From the NCBI GenBank assembly GCA_024138015.1, contig JAMXBB010000011.1, positions 40,230,542 through 40,294,541 of the forward strand: 64,000 bases of DNA, written 5' to 3'. Below are positions 9,543-20,559 of this stretch, one piece after another. Position 1 is the stretch's first letter, and every line of letters starts with the position of its first letter. Both the position numbers and the translations under genes were made by a program. Source of the DNA: Lumnitzera littorea. Lineage: Eukaryota; Streptophyta; Magnoliopsida; Myrtales; Combretaceae. Below the pieces are notes generated by a model that saw only the letters and a program-made list of their open reading frames with translations, was not told the origin of the DNA and did no database searches.

Positions 9543-12175
9543 TGTCAAGCCTAGTTTTTCACCCTCCCAGATCTTTTTATAAAATTAAGTCTTTTTAAAC
9601 CGACCAGTATTAAACCCTACCCATTTAATACTAGTCTTCAACTAGGGTTTAAAGAAAACCATTTTTTAAACTTGAAAAGAATTGGAGTCGCCACCCAACT
9701 AGAGTTAGGAAAAAGGGTTAAGTTATAACCAATTAGGTAGATTGGTTATAACTTAGCTATCGGTCTATCAATTTAAAAAAAAAAAAAAACTAAGTTATAA
9801 AGTGGCTTTTTGAAAACTAGAGAATCTGGATCCGGAGGTTAGGACTTTTAAATCCTTACGAGTACTATTGACTTTCCAAAATTAACTTTAGTCTTTAAAA
9901 TTACCTTTTTATTTTATAAGATAGAACTCAATTTAACTATTCTAATTGGACAAATGAAATGATCTAAAAAAAAGGAAAATTAAGTTTTTTCATTTTTATC
10001 ATCACCCTATAAGTGCTTACGTACCTACTATTCGAGATCAGATGTATATAGTTCTTTTTTGTAAAAACTTTAGTGGATTAGTTTTGTTTTAATTCAAAAA
10101 CAATTGAATTTACGTTTTACTTAATTTTGATTTGTTTAAGAAAAATTCCTAAAACGTCCTAATTGGTTTTTTTATTTTTGGAAACTTTAAAATAGTCCTA
10201 ATTTGGAAAGAAGTCTATTTATTTTCACTTATTTTTAGAAAATCAAATTTTCTAAGTGATTAATCTTATTTTATTTATTTTATCCCCTTTTTTTTGTTTA
10301 CTTAATTCATTTATTATTTATTATGGCTTGTTTATTTTTATTTGAACTAGTAACAAAAAAGAATAAAGTTACCTTTCTTTTTTCTTTTTTTTTTTCCTTT
10401 TCTTTCTTTACTTTTTTTTTTTCTTTGTTCTTCTTCTTCTTTTTATTACAATTACATTATAAGCAAGTAAATAAATAAATAAATAAACAAAACAAAGTAA
10501 ATAAAAATAATAATAATTAGAAAAAGAATCGAACCAAGATGGACTTTTGGTTGAGTCAGTTTGGGTTACTGGATCGGGTTACGAGTCAAATCTCTAGGTC
10601 GAGTCAGATCTTGATTTCCTCTTCAACAACACCAGCAAGGCACAATTCAGCCTGATCTAGCCACTAAATCTAAGGGGAAAAGGGATTTTTGTGTATTTTT
10701 TATTAAGATTAGGGGGGTAAGAGAAATGTCGAGACTTGGGGTGATCGTTTTAGTGGTTATCGGAAATTGGCCATGGGTAGCGGTGGTGGCTTGGTTGTGT
10801 ATGAGTTGCTGGGCGTGATTAGTTGGTTGGGGTAGAGGTTTTGGAGTGTGGGGAATTCGGCCATATAGTTGGTTGGTGTCTAAGGTAGTATTTGGTGGTG
10901 GTTCGAGGAAAGGGGGTTCAGCGGTTAGGGTTAGGGTGGTGGTGAGCATGGTAGAGCTACTAAGGGGCACGGTGAGGCATAGGGGTGGTCACGTCTGGAA
11001 GCTCACATGGTAGGGAAGTCAGTAAGGGTAGTAGTCTGGCTTAAAGGTGGCTAAAGAGAGAGAGTTAAAGAGAGAGAGTAGGTTCGTTGGGTGTTAAAGA
11101 GAGAGTGAGGATTTGTGAGCAATTTCATTTATTGTATGTGATTGTTTATGGGTGATTGTGTATTGTTCGTATCCCATGATCATCAATTTATACGCAAATT
11201 CATCCTAGAAACAAAGGAAAGTTAGAATTAGATTTAATGAAAAATGCTCGAAAACCTAGTTTTTTTCTGATTTTTGAAAGCTGATTTGAATGTGCTTTTG
11301 ACTGAATCTAGACTTATTCTTAACACCAATTCGAAGCCTACCATGTTTAATGCGAGATTGATGCAAGAAACTATGTATTTATGTGTGGAATTTATGCAGA
11401 AATTAAAGCTAAAGTGGAGGCAATGGGTTGCTCTTAAGAAGGAAAAAGGAGGAAAATCAGGAGAAAATGGGGGAAAACTGAGGGAAAGGAATGAAAAGTG
11501 CTGACATGGCACCACGTCAGTCAATTCGACGAACCTTGACTTGCCACGTGTCATTACATGACACATAGCAGCTGACATGGCATGTCATGTGGCGCCACAT
11601 TAACAAGGTCATCCAATCCAATGATGCCACGTATCAAGATACGTAGTGCAACCAGATCCTGACAGTAGCAGTGTGCTAGCTAAAAAGAAAAAAGAAAAAG
11701 GCCTCTTTACCTTTGCTAAAATTCAAACCCAAAACCTCACACTCAAACCCCATACCCAGTCCATATGCTTAACCATTAAGCCATTGGCTTATGTCTTGTC
11801 CATATGTGCAATATATGGCCAAAGTTGGCCTGAGCTAGATTTAAATCTAAACCCAAGTCCAACAGTTCTTTATTCAAATTTATTTAAATTAAAATCCTAT
11901 CCTATTTAAATGACTTAAAAAATTTATTATATTCTAAATTCCTTATTTTTTTTTTAATTTTCTATGATTTTTCAAATTTCTTATATATTTTCCTAAATTT
12001 TTCATTTTCTTGTATTTTTTCTAAATTTCTTCTTTTTTTGGGGTGGGGGGGTTCTTTAATTAGCTATTTTTTGAAATTTTTCTAATTTAAGGCCTATTGA
12101 GAAAAGAAAGAAAAATAATAGAAATGAAATAAAATAAAAAACAAATAAAAAGGGGGTAAAAATTAGCTATCTACA
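9543..12175 (-). mobile_element. Long solo LTR of Tat type, 2.6 kb, inside element B
   Basis: It shares left end, right end and internal landmarks with the two LTRs of element C: TGTCAAGCCTAGTTTTTC at the left, the GAGTCGCCAC word (9682), the poly-pyrimidine block (10380-10440), and the right end TAGCTATCTACA. On the minus strand it therefore begins TGTAGATAGC. It separates the RNase H end of element B (12181 on) from the integrase zinc domain (up to 9542). The candidate duplications CTCAT (9538-9542) and CCAGT (12176-12180) match at only two of five positions, but removing 5 bp with the LTR keeps the B frame open, which supports a simple insertion. Confidence 0.7.
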
Positions 12176-12180
12176 CCAGT

Positions 12181-12850
12181 AATGAGTGAGAATCACAATA
12201 ATTTTGTTTGCAAAGTGGTAGCGTCAACGACCACATTTGTACTCCCCTTCTTGTATCAAATAACATACAAGAACCCTTCTATAAATTCTAACTATTTGGC
12301 TTACCTTTTCAAAAGCTTGTTCTAACTCCCCTAAATGCTTCAATAATTCATGGTAAGAGTAAATAACAAACTCTCGTGGCAACAAGTAATGTTGCCAAAC
12401 AGTGAGGGTTTGGAAAAGGTGATATAACTCCTTTTCATACACAGAATAGTTCAAGGTTGGGCCACTTGGTTTCTCACTATTGTAAGAGATGGGTCACCGC
12501 TTTTACATCAAGACAATGCCAATGCCAACTCCTAATACGTCATACTCTAGTTCAAAGGGTTTGTCAAAATCTGGCAGTAAAAGGACAGTTGCCGAGGTAA
12601 GCTTCTTCTTGATCTCCCTGAAGCTTCGCTCAACACAATCACTCCACCTGAACCTTCCATTCTTCTTTGTCAGCTCGGTCAATGAGGCGGCTATTGTACT
12701 GAAGTCCTTAATAAATCACCTATAAAAAAATGCTAAGCCGTAGAAACTTTGGACCTTAGTGACATTCTTCGACGTCGACCATTCCAAAACAACTTGGACC
12801 TTTTCCTCATCTATTCGGATTCTTTCCCCTGATACTACAAACCTTAGGAA
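12181..12850 (-). pseudogene. gypsy RNase H (element B)
   Basis: The minus-strand frame has MNYSVYEKELYHLFQTLTVWQHYLL, the segment Y-EKEL-A-V-AL--W-HYL that marks the RNase H domain of Ty3/gypsy polyproteins, then the H-L end (SYHELLKHL) and a linker ending DATTLQTKLL. RNase H removes the RNA strand during reverse transcription. The order RT, RNase H, integrase on the minus strand shows one element, broken only by the 2.6-kb LTR at 9543-12175. Confidence 0.75.
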
Positions 12851-13610
12851 TATCACTTCTCTCTAGCAAAATATACATTTCTTTACATTCCCATATAACT
12901 TATTAGCCCACAAAATGTCAAATACTTCACGAAGATGTTGAACATAGTCGTTCAAGTCGGCACTATATACCAGTATGTTATCAAAATATACGACCACACA
13001 TCTTCTGATTAGAGGGTGCATCATATGGTTCATTAACCTCATGAATGTGCTCGGCGCATTAGTAAGTCCAAACGGCATAACCAACCATTAGTAGAGTTTG
13101 TGCCTAGTCTTAAAAGTAGTCTTCCACTCATCCTTTAGTCTCATATGAATCTAATGATAGCCACTCCATAGATTAATTTTTGAGAACATCTTTGCACCAT
13201 GAAGCTCATCCAACATGTCATCAAGCTTCGGTATCGGGTGTCTATACTTAATAGTAATCCTATTTATTGCCTAGCTGTCGATGTACATATACCATGTTTT
13301 GGGATGAGCAGAGCCGGTACAGCACAAGAGCTCATGCTCTCCTTTACATATCCTCATTCAATGAACTCATCCACCTATCTCTTCAGCTCGGCATCTTGCT
13401 CAGGGTTCATCCTATATGTAAGTTAGTTTAGTAAGGCGGTACCTGGCTGCAGATCAATACAATGCTCTATGCCTCAGACTAGTGGCAGTCCTTTGGGCAG
13501 TTCTTCTGAAAACAGGTCGGAAAACTCATTTAGCAAGCTTTAGATCTCTTCAGGAACATTTAGTAACTCCTTCATCTCCATGAGTCTCCTAATCAATAGG
13601 AACATGGGTT
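12851..13610 (-). pseudogene. gypsy reverse transcriptase with YFDN (element B)
   Basis: On the minus strand MVMPFGLTNAPSTFMRLMNH is the palm-domain MPFGLTNAPATF motif, followed by VVVYFDNILVYS and then REVFDILWANKLYGNVKKCIFC. The usual catalytic YFDD reads YFDN here; the second aspartate binds metal, so the enzyme would be inactive. Upstream, around 13100-13420, an aligned but broken frame covers the finger region. The nearest relatives in wording are Reina/CRM-like elements. Confidence 0.85.
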
Positions 13611-14110
13611 CATCGGCTTTCTTAGCAGATCAGAGCCCTCTTCAACTCATAACTAAGGCTTTCTTCTTACTAGCTCAAGTGAGTTGGTTATGAGCCTCAT
13701 TTACTTGTGATAGGGTTAGGGGTTGCAACACAATCTTCCTTCCATCCTTAACAAAGGCATAAGTGTTCTTATACCCATCGTAAGTGACACGTCGATCACA
13801 TAACCAAGGTCGTCCAAGTAGTAGATGTGAAGCTCCCATAGAAATGACATTGTAAACTACTTCATCCCTGTACACATTCCCAATACTGAACAGCACGATC
13901 ACTTATTCAATCACATGCAAAGCATGCTTATCATAAAGCCAGTGTAGCTTATAGGGTCGGGGATGCTTTGAGGTCGACAAACCCAACCTTTGCATAAAGG
14001 AATGTACAATGACATTAGTTCAACTTCCTCCATCCACAATGATTGTGTACAGTTGGTCTCTGATGGTACACTTGGTATGGAATAGGTTCTCTCTCTAGTC
14101 CTCCTCAGAG
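13611..14110 (-). pseudogene. gypsy aspartic protease, C-terminal part (element B)
   Basis: The frame at 13902-13675 reads IVLFSIGNVYRDEVVYNVI and then LLLGRPWLCDRRVTYDGYKNTY, the last two strands of the retroviral-type aspartic protease in plant gypsy elements. From about 14090 to 13990 the minus strand keeps traces of the start (H-KCTI, then IIVDGG and a T/S-rich loop). Lies between the gag zinc knuckle and RT in the expected order. Confidence 0.75.
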
Positions 14111-14285
14111 TTCGGTAGGAAACTTAGAACTCACCTCAAAACTAAGGCCATTACTTCTCCCTAGTTAGCATAGACACAGGTTTCTTCTTCCTCTTCCACC
14201 TTGGGTTCTCTGACATTCTCTTTTTCCTCGAGGTTACTCTCATCGGTATTATCCATTACGTCTCCTCGGAATACCATGATACACT

Positions 14286-14437
14286 GGTTCGGGCATTCAG
14301 CAGCCATGTATCCAAAGCCTAAGCATTTAAAACACTTCACCTCATTGGTCTTCCATCCAGATGGTTAGCCTTTCTCATAGGTTCTCGAGGTCAGCCTAGC
14401 CTCGCTATGACTCATAAATCGATTCGGTGAAGTTACT
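14286..14437 (-). pseudogene. gypsy gag C-terminus with a damaged zinc knuckle (element B)
   Basis: The minus strand gives VKCFKCLGFGYMAAECPNQC, a CX2CX4HX4C knuckle in which histidine has become tyrosine, consistent with a C-to-T change in a His codon. The acidic tail that follows on the minus strand resembles that of element A's gag (DVMD, then an E-rich stretch). The capsid core that should precede it is not visible; an LTR-like segment begins at 14438. Confidence 0.7.
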
Positions 14438-15062
14438 TGTCACCTATCCTTACTCAAAGGTAAGGATAAAAGTGATGTCAAAAGTAAACAAAGTGTTTAC
14501 ATAAGAAAGAAAATACTCAAGTATATTTAGAATAATCTGCCTTACAGCTCAAAGATATAAGGGTATTTATACCCATAAGTTAGGGCAACTTACTTAAAAA
14601 GGAAAAGACAAAAAGGGCATTTCCTAAGAAAGTAATGTCTAAGATACAAAAGGGGTAAAAATAGATATACAAGAAAAATAATCATTAGTATGACGGATTC
14701 TATACATGATACTATACACGTGACGATGCTACATCAGTAAGGTTATTAGAAGATGCAGACAAAAAGTATGGACAGCTAGCTTATCCGAGCAAAGATGGCT
14801 TAATCAGTCCGAACTCTCTCTTTCTTAACTTCTCGATAAGAAAGATGCCAAGTAATTAGTTGGCTAGGGCGCGAGTGGGTAATCTTCGATTTAGCGTACT
14901 ACAGAAAGATAAGCAATCATACGGCTTAGCATAAAGAGTGACTCGGCAAGAAAGTACTCAGCTTCAACAAGGGTCGGCTAGAATAGAAGAATTCGTCATA
15001 CCAGTCCCTTTAGTCTTCGAGCTCGGTTGCGGGTCAGAGATCTGGTAGCTTGATTCTCATCA
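14438..15062 (-). mobile_element. LTR-like segment, about 625 bp, in the gag of element B
   Basis: The plus strand starts TGTCACCTATCC and ends GATTCTCATCA, so on the minus strand it begins TGATGAGAATCAAG and ends GGTGACA. A TATA box (TATAAATA) lies on the minus strand at 14564-14571, preceded on that strand by a CCTTTTTGTCTTTTCC tract like that in element A's LTR. The flanks TTACT and TTCTT match at three of five positions, so a solo LTR is likely but not proven. Confidence 0.5.
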
Positions 15063-15540
15063 TTCTTCTAACTAAAGGCCCTCAGCATCTCCTATACTGT
15101 AGCTAACACCTCATCAATGCAATCCCTCTATAGAACCTATATGGTGGATCCTTTGGAGGTCACATCTGAATGGAGGTCTCCCCCGGCCTTGCCTGATCCT
15201 AATGTCAAAAACAATTCAAGTAAGCTTTAGGCAAAGAAAATTTTCAATTTCTAAGTAGAATAATAAAAGGTAGAGTAATCCACACATTGAACAAGCTAGA
15301 AGATATCTTTCTCATTAATTTTAACAACATGAGGTTACATCTAAAGGTAGTCACTTCTACAAGTAAATTCCCACCAATACTATGTCTAAACATATACAAA
15401 GGTTTCATTATATGATCACAAAGGCACAATGCTACAACTTAAAACATACAATCAAGATTAGTACATCTAAAATATGGTAACCTCAAAAACAACTACTTAA
15501 ACTAGCTAGTACATCAGTAAGTCGATCATCGAACCAATCC
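15063..15540 (-). other. Unassigned DNA right of the LTR-like segment
   Basis: The first 140 bases have a weak minus-strand frame (around DEVLATV-EMLRAFS) that could be the gag N-terminus of element B, but no motif proves it. From 15240 to 15540 I see only AT-rich sequence and no convincing frame. Confidence 0.25.
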
Positions 15541-16060
15541 AACACTCTTATTATCCTCAAAATCATGAAATCCCAAAATGTTAGAATCATCATATTCATC
15601 TCCATTATAATCTATACTAGAATAGATCAAAGGCTCAAGGTACTCATCAAGCTCCAACCAATCCTCCTCTTCTTAATCCTTAACAATAAGCAGTAAAGGA
15701 TCAAGCACTAGTCTATCCATCCGAGTCTCAACCTCACCATCAACCAGCTCTATCGAGTGGCCTAAGATATCATCCTATGTAACGAGAACCATAAGCTCAA
15801 GAAGATCCTCCTCTTGAGGTGAATGTTAGTCATCTCCACTAACCTCCATCGAAACTTAGGCAAGAGCCTCTGGAATATGCTCCTCCAACTAATCGTCCCC
15901 ATCATTAGATGAAGCTAGCAACTCGTAATCTATCTCTATCTCTTCCTAAAGCACATCCATAACCTAGTTAATATCAATCTCAGGTAGGGTTAGGTGATCA
16001 CCTTTATGATCCTTAGAAAATATGACCCTATGCCTAACTTGCCTTCAATGTCCAAAAGCT
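15541..16060 (-). pseudogene. Decayed acidic ORF, not recognised
   Basis: A single minus-strand frame runs about 170 codons and is interrupted only by stops, many of them TAG or TAA in places where Gln or Trp would fit. It is rich in Asp and Glu (for example QEEDLLELMVLV, ELVDGEVETRMDRLVLDP, EEEDWLELDEYLEPL and IDYNGDEYDDSN). I know no domain that matches. Two overlapping frames continue upstream to about 16400 (one reads TKLIYVLEHESWLAGHF), so a frameshift near 16100 is possible. It lies downstream of the primer-site-like motif at 16551 on the same strand, where gag of a retroelement would be expected. It could also be a non-gag leader ORF or a chance frame in acidic-biased sequence. Confidence 0.35.
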
Positions 16061-16550
16061 AGCCTAAAAGATGGAAGTCCTCACTAACCAAAAAGGCTAC
16101 CTCTGAGGATTGTCTAAAATGCCCCGCTAACCAAGACTCATGCTCTAATACATAAATAAGCTTAGTGTTAGTATAGACTGTACAGTAGAGATTCGTGAGT
16201 ATCTTATCGCATTTGAACCTCTAATGATTCGTCAATCTACCCTCTACCAAGACAATACCGTACTCAAGCTACGAGGCTCCCTAATCAGGGTAAAGTCCTT
16301 GCATAGCAATCAAAGAGTGGGATGATAATCCAGAAGGGTCTTTCCCTCCTTCATATGGAACTCCAACCACTACTCCTTAAAAGTCTTGAAATTCCCTTAG
16401 GGTACAAAAATTTTTAAGTTTAAGGTTTCATTATCTTCTTCAATTGAAAGTTTTCTTATACACTTCCTAGCCTAGTTCTACCCCTCCTAAACTTACTGGG
16501 CTAGTTTCTTATTTATGATTAAGCTTAGTTTTTATTCATTTTACCTTAAC

Positions 16551-16562
16551 ACTTCGATACCA
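16551..16562 (-). other. Primer-site-like motif beside a Del-like LTR edge
   Basis: The minus strand reads TGGTATCGAAGT, close to the initiator-Met primer site TGGTATCAGAGC. To its right the plus strand goes TTATAACCTAAGAGGTGCCC, a decayed form of the GC-rich end seen in Del/Tekay-type LTRs and similar to the start at 62474. Together they suggest the 5' end of a minus-strand element. Confidence 0.4.
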
Positions 16563-16565
16563 CCT

Positions 16566-18460
16566 TAATACGATTATAACCTAAGAGGTGCCCAAGTTAT
16601 GGTAGCATCATCGTGTACAATGAGAAGATCCAAGACCAATACCCTTACTAGTCAGGAACCTTTATCGTACTACATAAGACATCAACATAAACTTAGCTTC
16701 TACTGGGGAGACCCACATAAATTAATATCAAAGCATACATTAATAGTCTAAACATTAACATTGAATAACATAATACTCGAGCATGCATAGTATTCGCTTG
16801 AAATAGGTTATACAAGCCATAGCTAAACAATTAGTAATCTAAGCTACTATAAGTCTTTAAAATATCAAGTAGATACTTAAGAGTCAAAGTATAAAGTTAA
16901 TATTTGCTCATGCTCTCATCCTCCCTCTAACATCCTAAAAGCTATTGGAACTAACCTCAGGAATCTCGTGGCCTGGCTTTAGCCACAAGTCCTACTGTAA
17001 TAATAAACTATAAGGGAATAAGCATCAACTGCTTAATGAGTGACCTTCTATCCTACCAACAAGCAATTTACAAACAAGTTAATTGAACATGAACATGCAA
17101 TGCAACAACCATATGAAATGCAACATCGTACACTGCCTACTAATAATTGTATAAAGTACAGTTATATGCCCATCGAAAAAAAGTTTGTAGCCATGATTTT
17201 AACTCCACCATGATCTTCAACTCCAAGCTATAATGAGTAACATTGGAGATATATTTCATTGATATAAGCAAGAATCTCAATTTTTAAAGCTTAATATCAA
17301 CTCGAATCGCATTTTTTTCTTTAAGATTAGAGATCAAATGAGCTTTGTCTTTAATGGAAGACCCGCCATTGAAGCTTTGCCAAGCTTAATTAAATTCAAA
17401 CCAATATAAAAAGATCTCATCCATCCTCCCTTAATCATCATTCAACTCTTACACACTTAGAAATATACACATTAAGATAATTCAAGCTCTCTCTCTCTCT
17501 TCAAACTTTGGCTACCACTACGCCACACTAACCATCAAACCCCCCACTCGAAGCCACCCATTGCATTACACTCTTCATCTACCTATATCCCTGACTGACA
17601 CCTCTCCTTGCTTCTCGCACCGCTACAACATCACTACCCAACGACTCTCTCTCTCTAATCACCACCCACCACTTCATAAACCACTAAATCCACCACCTTA
17701 GCCCATAGCACTATCACCAATCTCAATTTTACTAATAAAAAGGTCATAGAACTTCAATCACCCACTTGAAAATGACATCAAGATCGCTTGTAGATAACTA
17801 GTGTAGTCACTATTCTTCCTTCTCTTAAAGTTCCAGCCTAATTAGGATCCACGTTCAAATGCGACTTAGATACCTATCTACGAACCAATTTGCTCCACTA
17901 GCTTAACCCACAACCCTCGCTTACTCATCTCCAAGTTAGTGTCTTGTTATTTTATTTTTATTTTATTTTTTTATTTTCTTTCTTCTTATCATAAAAAGAA
18001 ACTAAAAAGAAAAGTATTCTTTGAAAACAATATTTTTTTCTTTTTTATGAAAATAATTTTTTATTTTCTCCTAAAATGTTCAATTTTTCTAAACCTTTTT
18101 TCTATTTTTTTTAAAGTACATATATTTCTATCACTTAAAAAAATCTATTTTCCAAAATAAAAAATACTGACAATCCCTTTTCCAAAAGCAAAGACCAACA
18201 CGCGGGCCCTTGGGCATGTCCACTCCTTAACAAATTCTTGCAAATTCTTGAGTCCAACGCCTAGGAGAACCAATTGCATCAGGTGCACCGTGGACATGTT
18301 GCATTGGATCCCACCCAAATTTGAAACCATCGCCTGGAGAAAAGAAAAGGAGGTCCATCATGCTCCAAGGACACGACATCCTGTCCCTAGTACGTGCAAA
18401 AGGCGCCTGGACCAACACATATAAAAACATCTCCCCATTTTTGCGCAGATAGACGAGAAT
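16566..18460 (-). mobile_element. Probable Del/Tekay-like LTR remnant, right edge unknown
   Basis: Noncoding. The left edge shares TTATAACCT-AG-GG-G-CC with 62474, and a CTCA/TAATGAGTGACC segment (17035) resembles the repeats near 58800 and 62930. A simple-sequence pyrimidine block (CTCTCT at 17490-17500 and 17645-17655) and an A/T-rich stretch at 17940-18160 follow. I see no gene; the short frame at 17939-18160 is low-complexity Phe/Lys codons. Confidence 0.35.
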
Positions 18461-20145
18461 GGCTTTAGGTTATCTTTGGTTTTCATTTCCGCATCCGCAA
18501 GCTACCAGACCTTCGGGTCATATTTTTTTTCTTTTATTTTTATTTTCTTTTTCTTCTATTTAACTTAGGGTTAGTTTATTAAGGTATTTTATAGGTGCTC
18601 GAAATAGAGGTAACATTGGATTTGTGCTATATTTGTGAGATTAGGGTTTTTGAACTTCAAACAAGGTTTACTTTAATTATTCATCTTATGAATATCTTAA
18701 TGTTATTAAAGTTTATATCATGTGTTTTTAATATTATATCTTTTGTTATCATGTTTATTATTGATATTATGAGCTAATTTGTGATATAGATTATGTGGAA
18801 TTTGATGGATTTATTATTGCAGTCGACTTATTGATATTGTGTTGTATATGAATGTGGTAGTTTAGCTAGTTCTATAGAATTATAAGATATAACTTGAGTA
18901 TTAGGTTAATATCGAGTTAAGCAGCAATTCTCATACATCGGGCCTCCCTCTCTTTATTATCCTAATAAGATCTAGATATCATAGTAAAATTCGAAAACCC
19001 CGAGTAAATCTAGGATTCCTAATTAGGATGGATAATTCTTTAAAATTAGGATGCAAATCCTTGTGCTCACCCTAAGTGAAAATTAGTTAGGATGAGAAAT
19101 CAATTTTAACATGGTTATTTAAGTAGGGATAAGACTTAAATAACTAGTAATTGGTGTAGATGAGAAATTGGCAATACAATGCTCTTACTACATTATAAGT
19201 ATCACAACATGAAAGTAGAGTAAACCTAGTGAATATGGTTAAACTCCATTTTGATACCAATATGAATATCTTTAAAACATAACAATAATGAATTCGAAGG
19301 ATTAATAAAACACAACCCCATCTTAATTGTTTGTTGAACTTCACCCGATAGTTACAAGTCATCACAATTGCATTTAATTTGTTTTAATTTATACTACCAT
19401 CTTAGTCTGGTTGCATATTTCAATTGCTCATTTTTGCATCGCTTAGATTAGAATAGGGCTTATATGGTCTAGTACTTAGTTCTGCCTTTTTTCCTCCCTA
19501 AAAAAAGAAAAAAAAATACAATCGTAGTGCTCACCTTACACCATAAATCGACTAGTATGCTTGCTAATATTTCATGGATTCCATAAAATATTTTTTAAAG
19601 ATTGTAAGCTAGTTTGATTTATTGTGTAGCATTTCCACTATTTTTAAAAGGAGCAAATTGCATATTTGTGCATGAAATTAAGGAAGGTGATCACAATACC
19701 ATGGCCCCATAAGATACCATTGTATCTTTTGTGAATTAATCTTCAATTCTCATGTAATATAAAAGATATACAACTTAAACATTAGGAGTACACAGCGTAC
19801 AGAGTTGAAATTGCAATCATTTAATGAAATGGCAATATACAGCGTATAGGATTCTTTAAGGGTAACTACACAACGTATACTATTGAAACACAATCTGGGC
19901 TTACCTAGGCGTAAAGCTCTTGGACCAAATTATCGTCCTTACAATCTCGTGTACTCCAACACAAGCATATATTTGTCAACTTTGCACATTTTTCCTATAA
20001 AAAATATAAAAATATACACATTAGTATAATAAAATAACAAAATGAAATACTAAGAAATAATGTACTAAATTATACTAAAATTACAATAAAAAGTACAAAG
20101 AAATATTATATCTACTTATAAAATAGGTACAATTAAGCTCTATCA
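18461..20145. other. Noncoding AT-rich stretch, no gene seen
   Basis: No protein, RNA gene or LTR pair could be supported. It includes three spaced copies of ACAGCGTA-like words at 19793, 19837 and 19870, and a right edge (CTCTATCA, ending 20145) that borders the protease tail of element D. The edge looks like an LTR terminus (TGATAG on the minus strand), but its inner sequence does not resemble the LTR at 6936-7379. Confidence 0.4.
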
Positions 20146-20345
20146 CTAACCTCCCCATACCTTAAGCCATATAAATTGTACTGGTTGAACAAAAAGGGCT
20201 CATTGCATGTTTAGCGCTAAGTATTCTTACCAATATTAGTAAGGAGTTACAAGGATGAGGTCTTGTGTGATGTATTATCAATGTTTGTATGTGTGCTTCG
20301 TACATCTTACTAGGTCGACCTTGGCTTTTTGATTAAAAGGTCATG
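20146..20345 (+). pseudogene. gypsy protease tail (element D, probable continuation of A)
   Basis: Plus-strand frames give LTSPYLKPYKLYWLNKKGSL, then SYKDEVLCDVLSMF and, one frame over, SYILLGRPWLFD with KVMHDRFKN. These are the last two thirds of the plant gypsy protease. The missing first third, ending GLLT, is at 6589-6935. The target-like word CTAACCT stands at both junctions (6927-6933 and 20146-20152). Confidence 0.75.
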
Positions 20346-20559
20346 CATGATAGATTTAAGAACATACTTCTACATTTGAGAAAGATGGTCAAAAGATTAC
20401 ACTCAATCAGATGACTCATAACTAGGTTAGCAACATGCAATTTGTGTTAGGCCGATGAACTAAGAAGATCTTAGTGATAAGTTGATCTCAGTTAAGGGGA
20501 ATCATAAAGTCAAATGAGCTAACTATTCAATTGATTCAAAGGCTATTGGAATTAAGGGA

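Noticed and set aside
10647..10970. Minus-strand Thr/Pro-rich 107-residue frame
   Set aside because: It lies in the Tat solo LTR; the matching parts of the other two LTR copies do not keep it open.
17939..18160. Plus-strand frame rich in Phe, Lys and Leu
   Set aside because: The frame follows T/A homopolymer tracts; there is no domain and no conserved motif.
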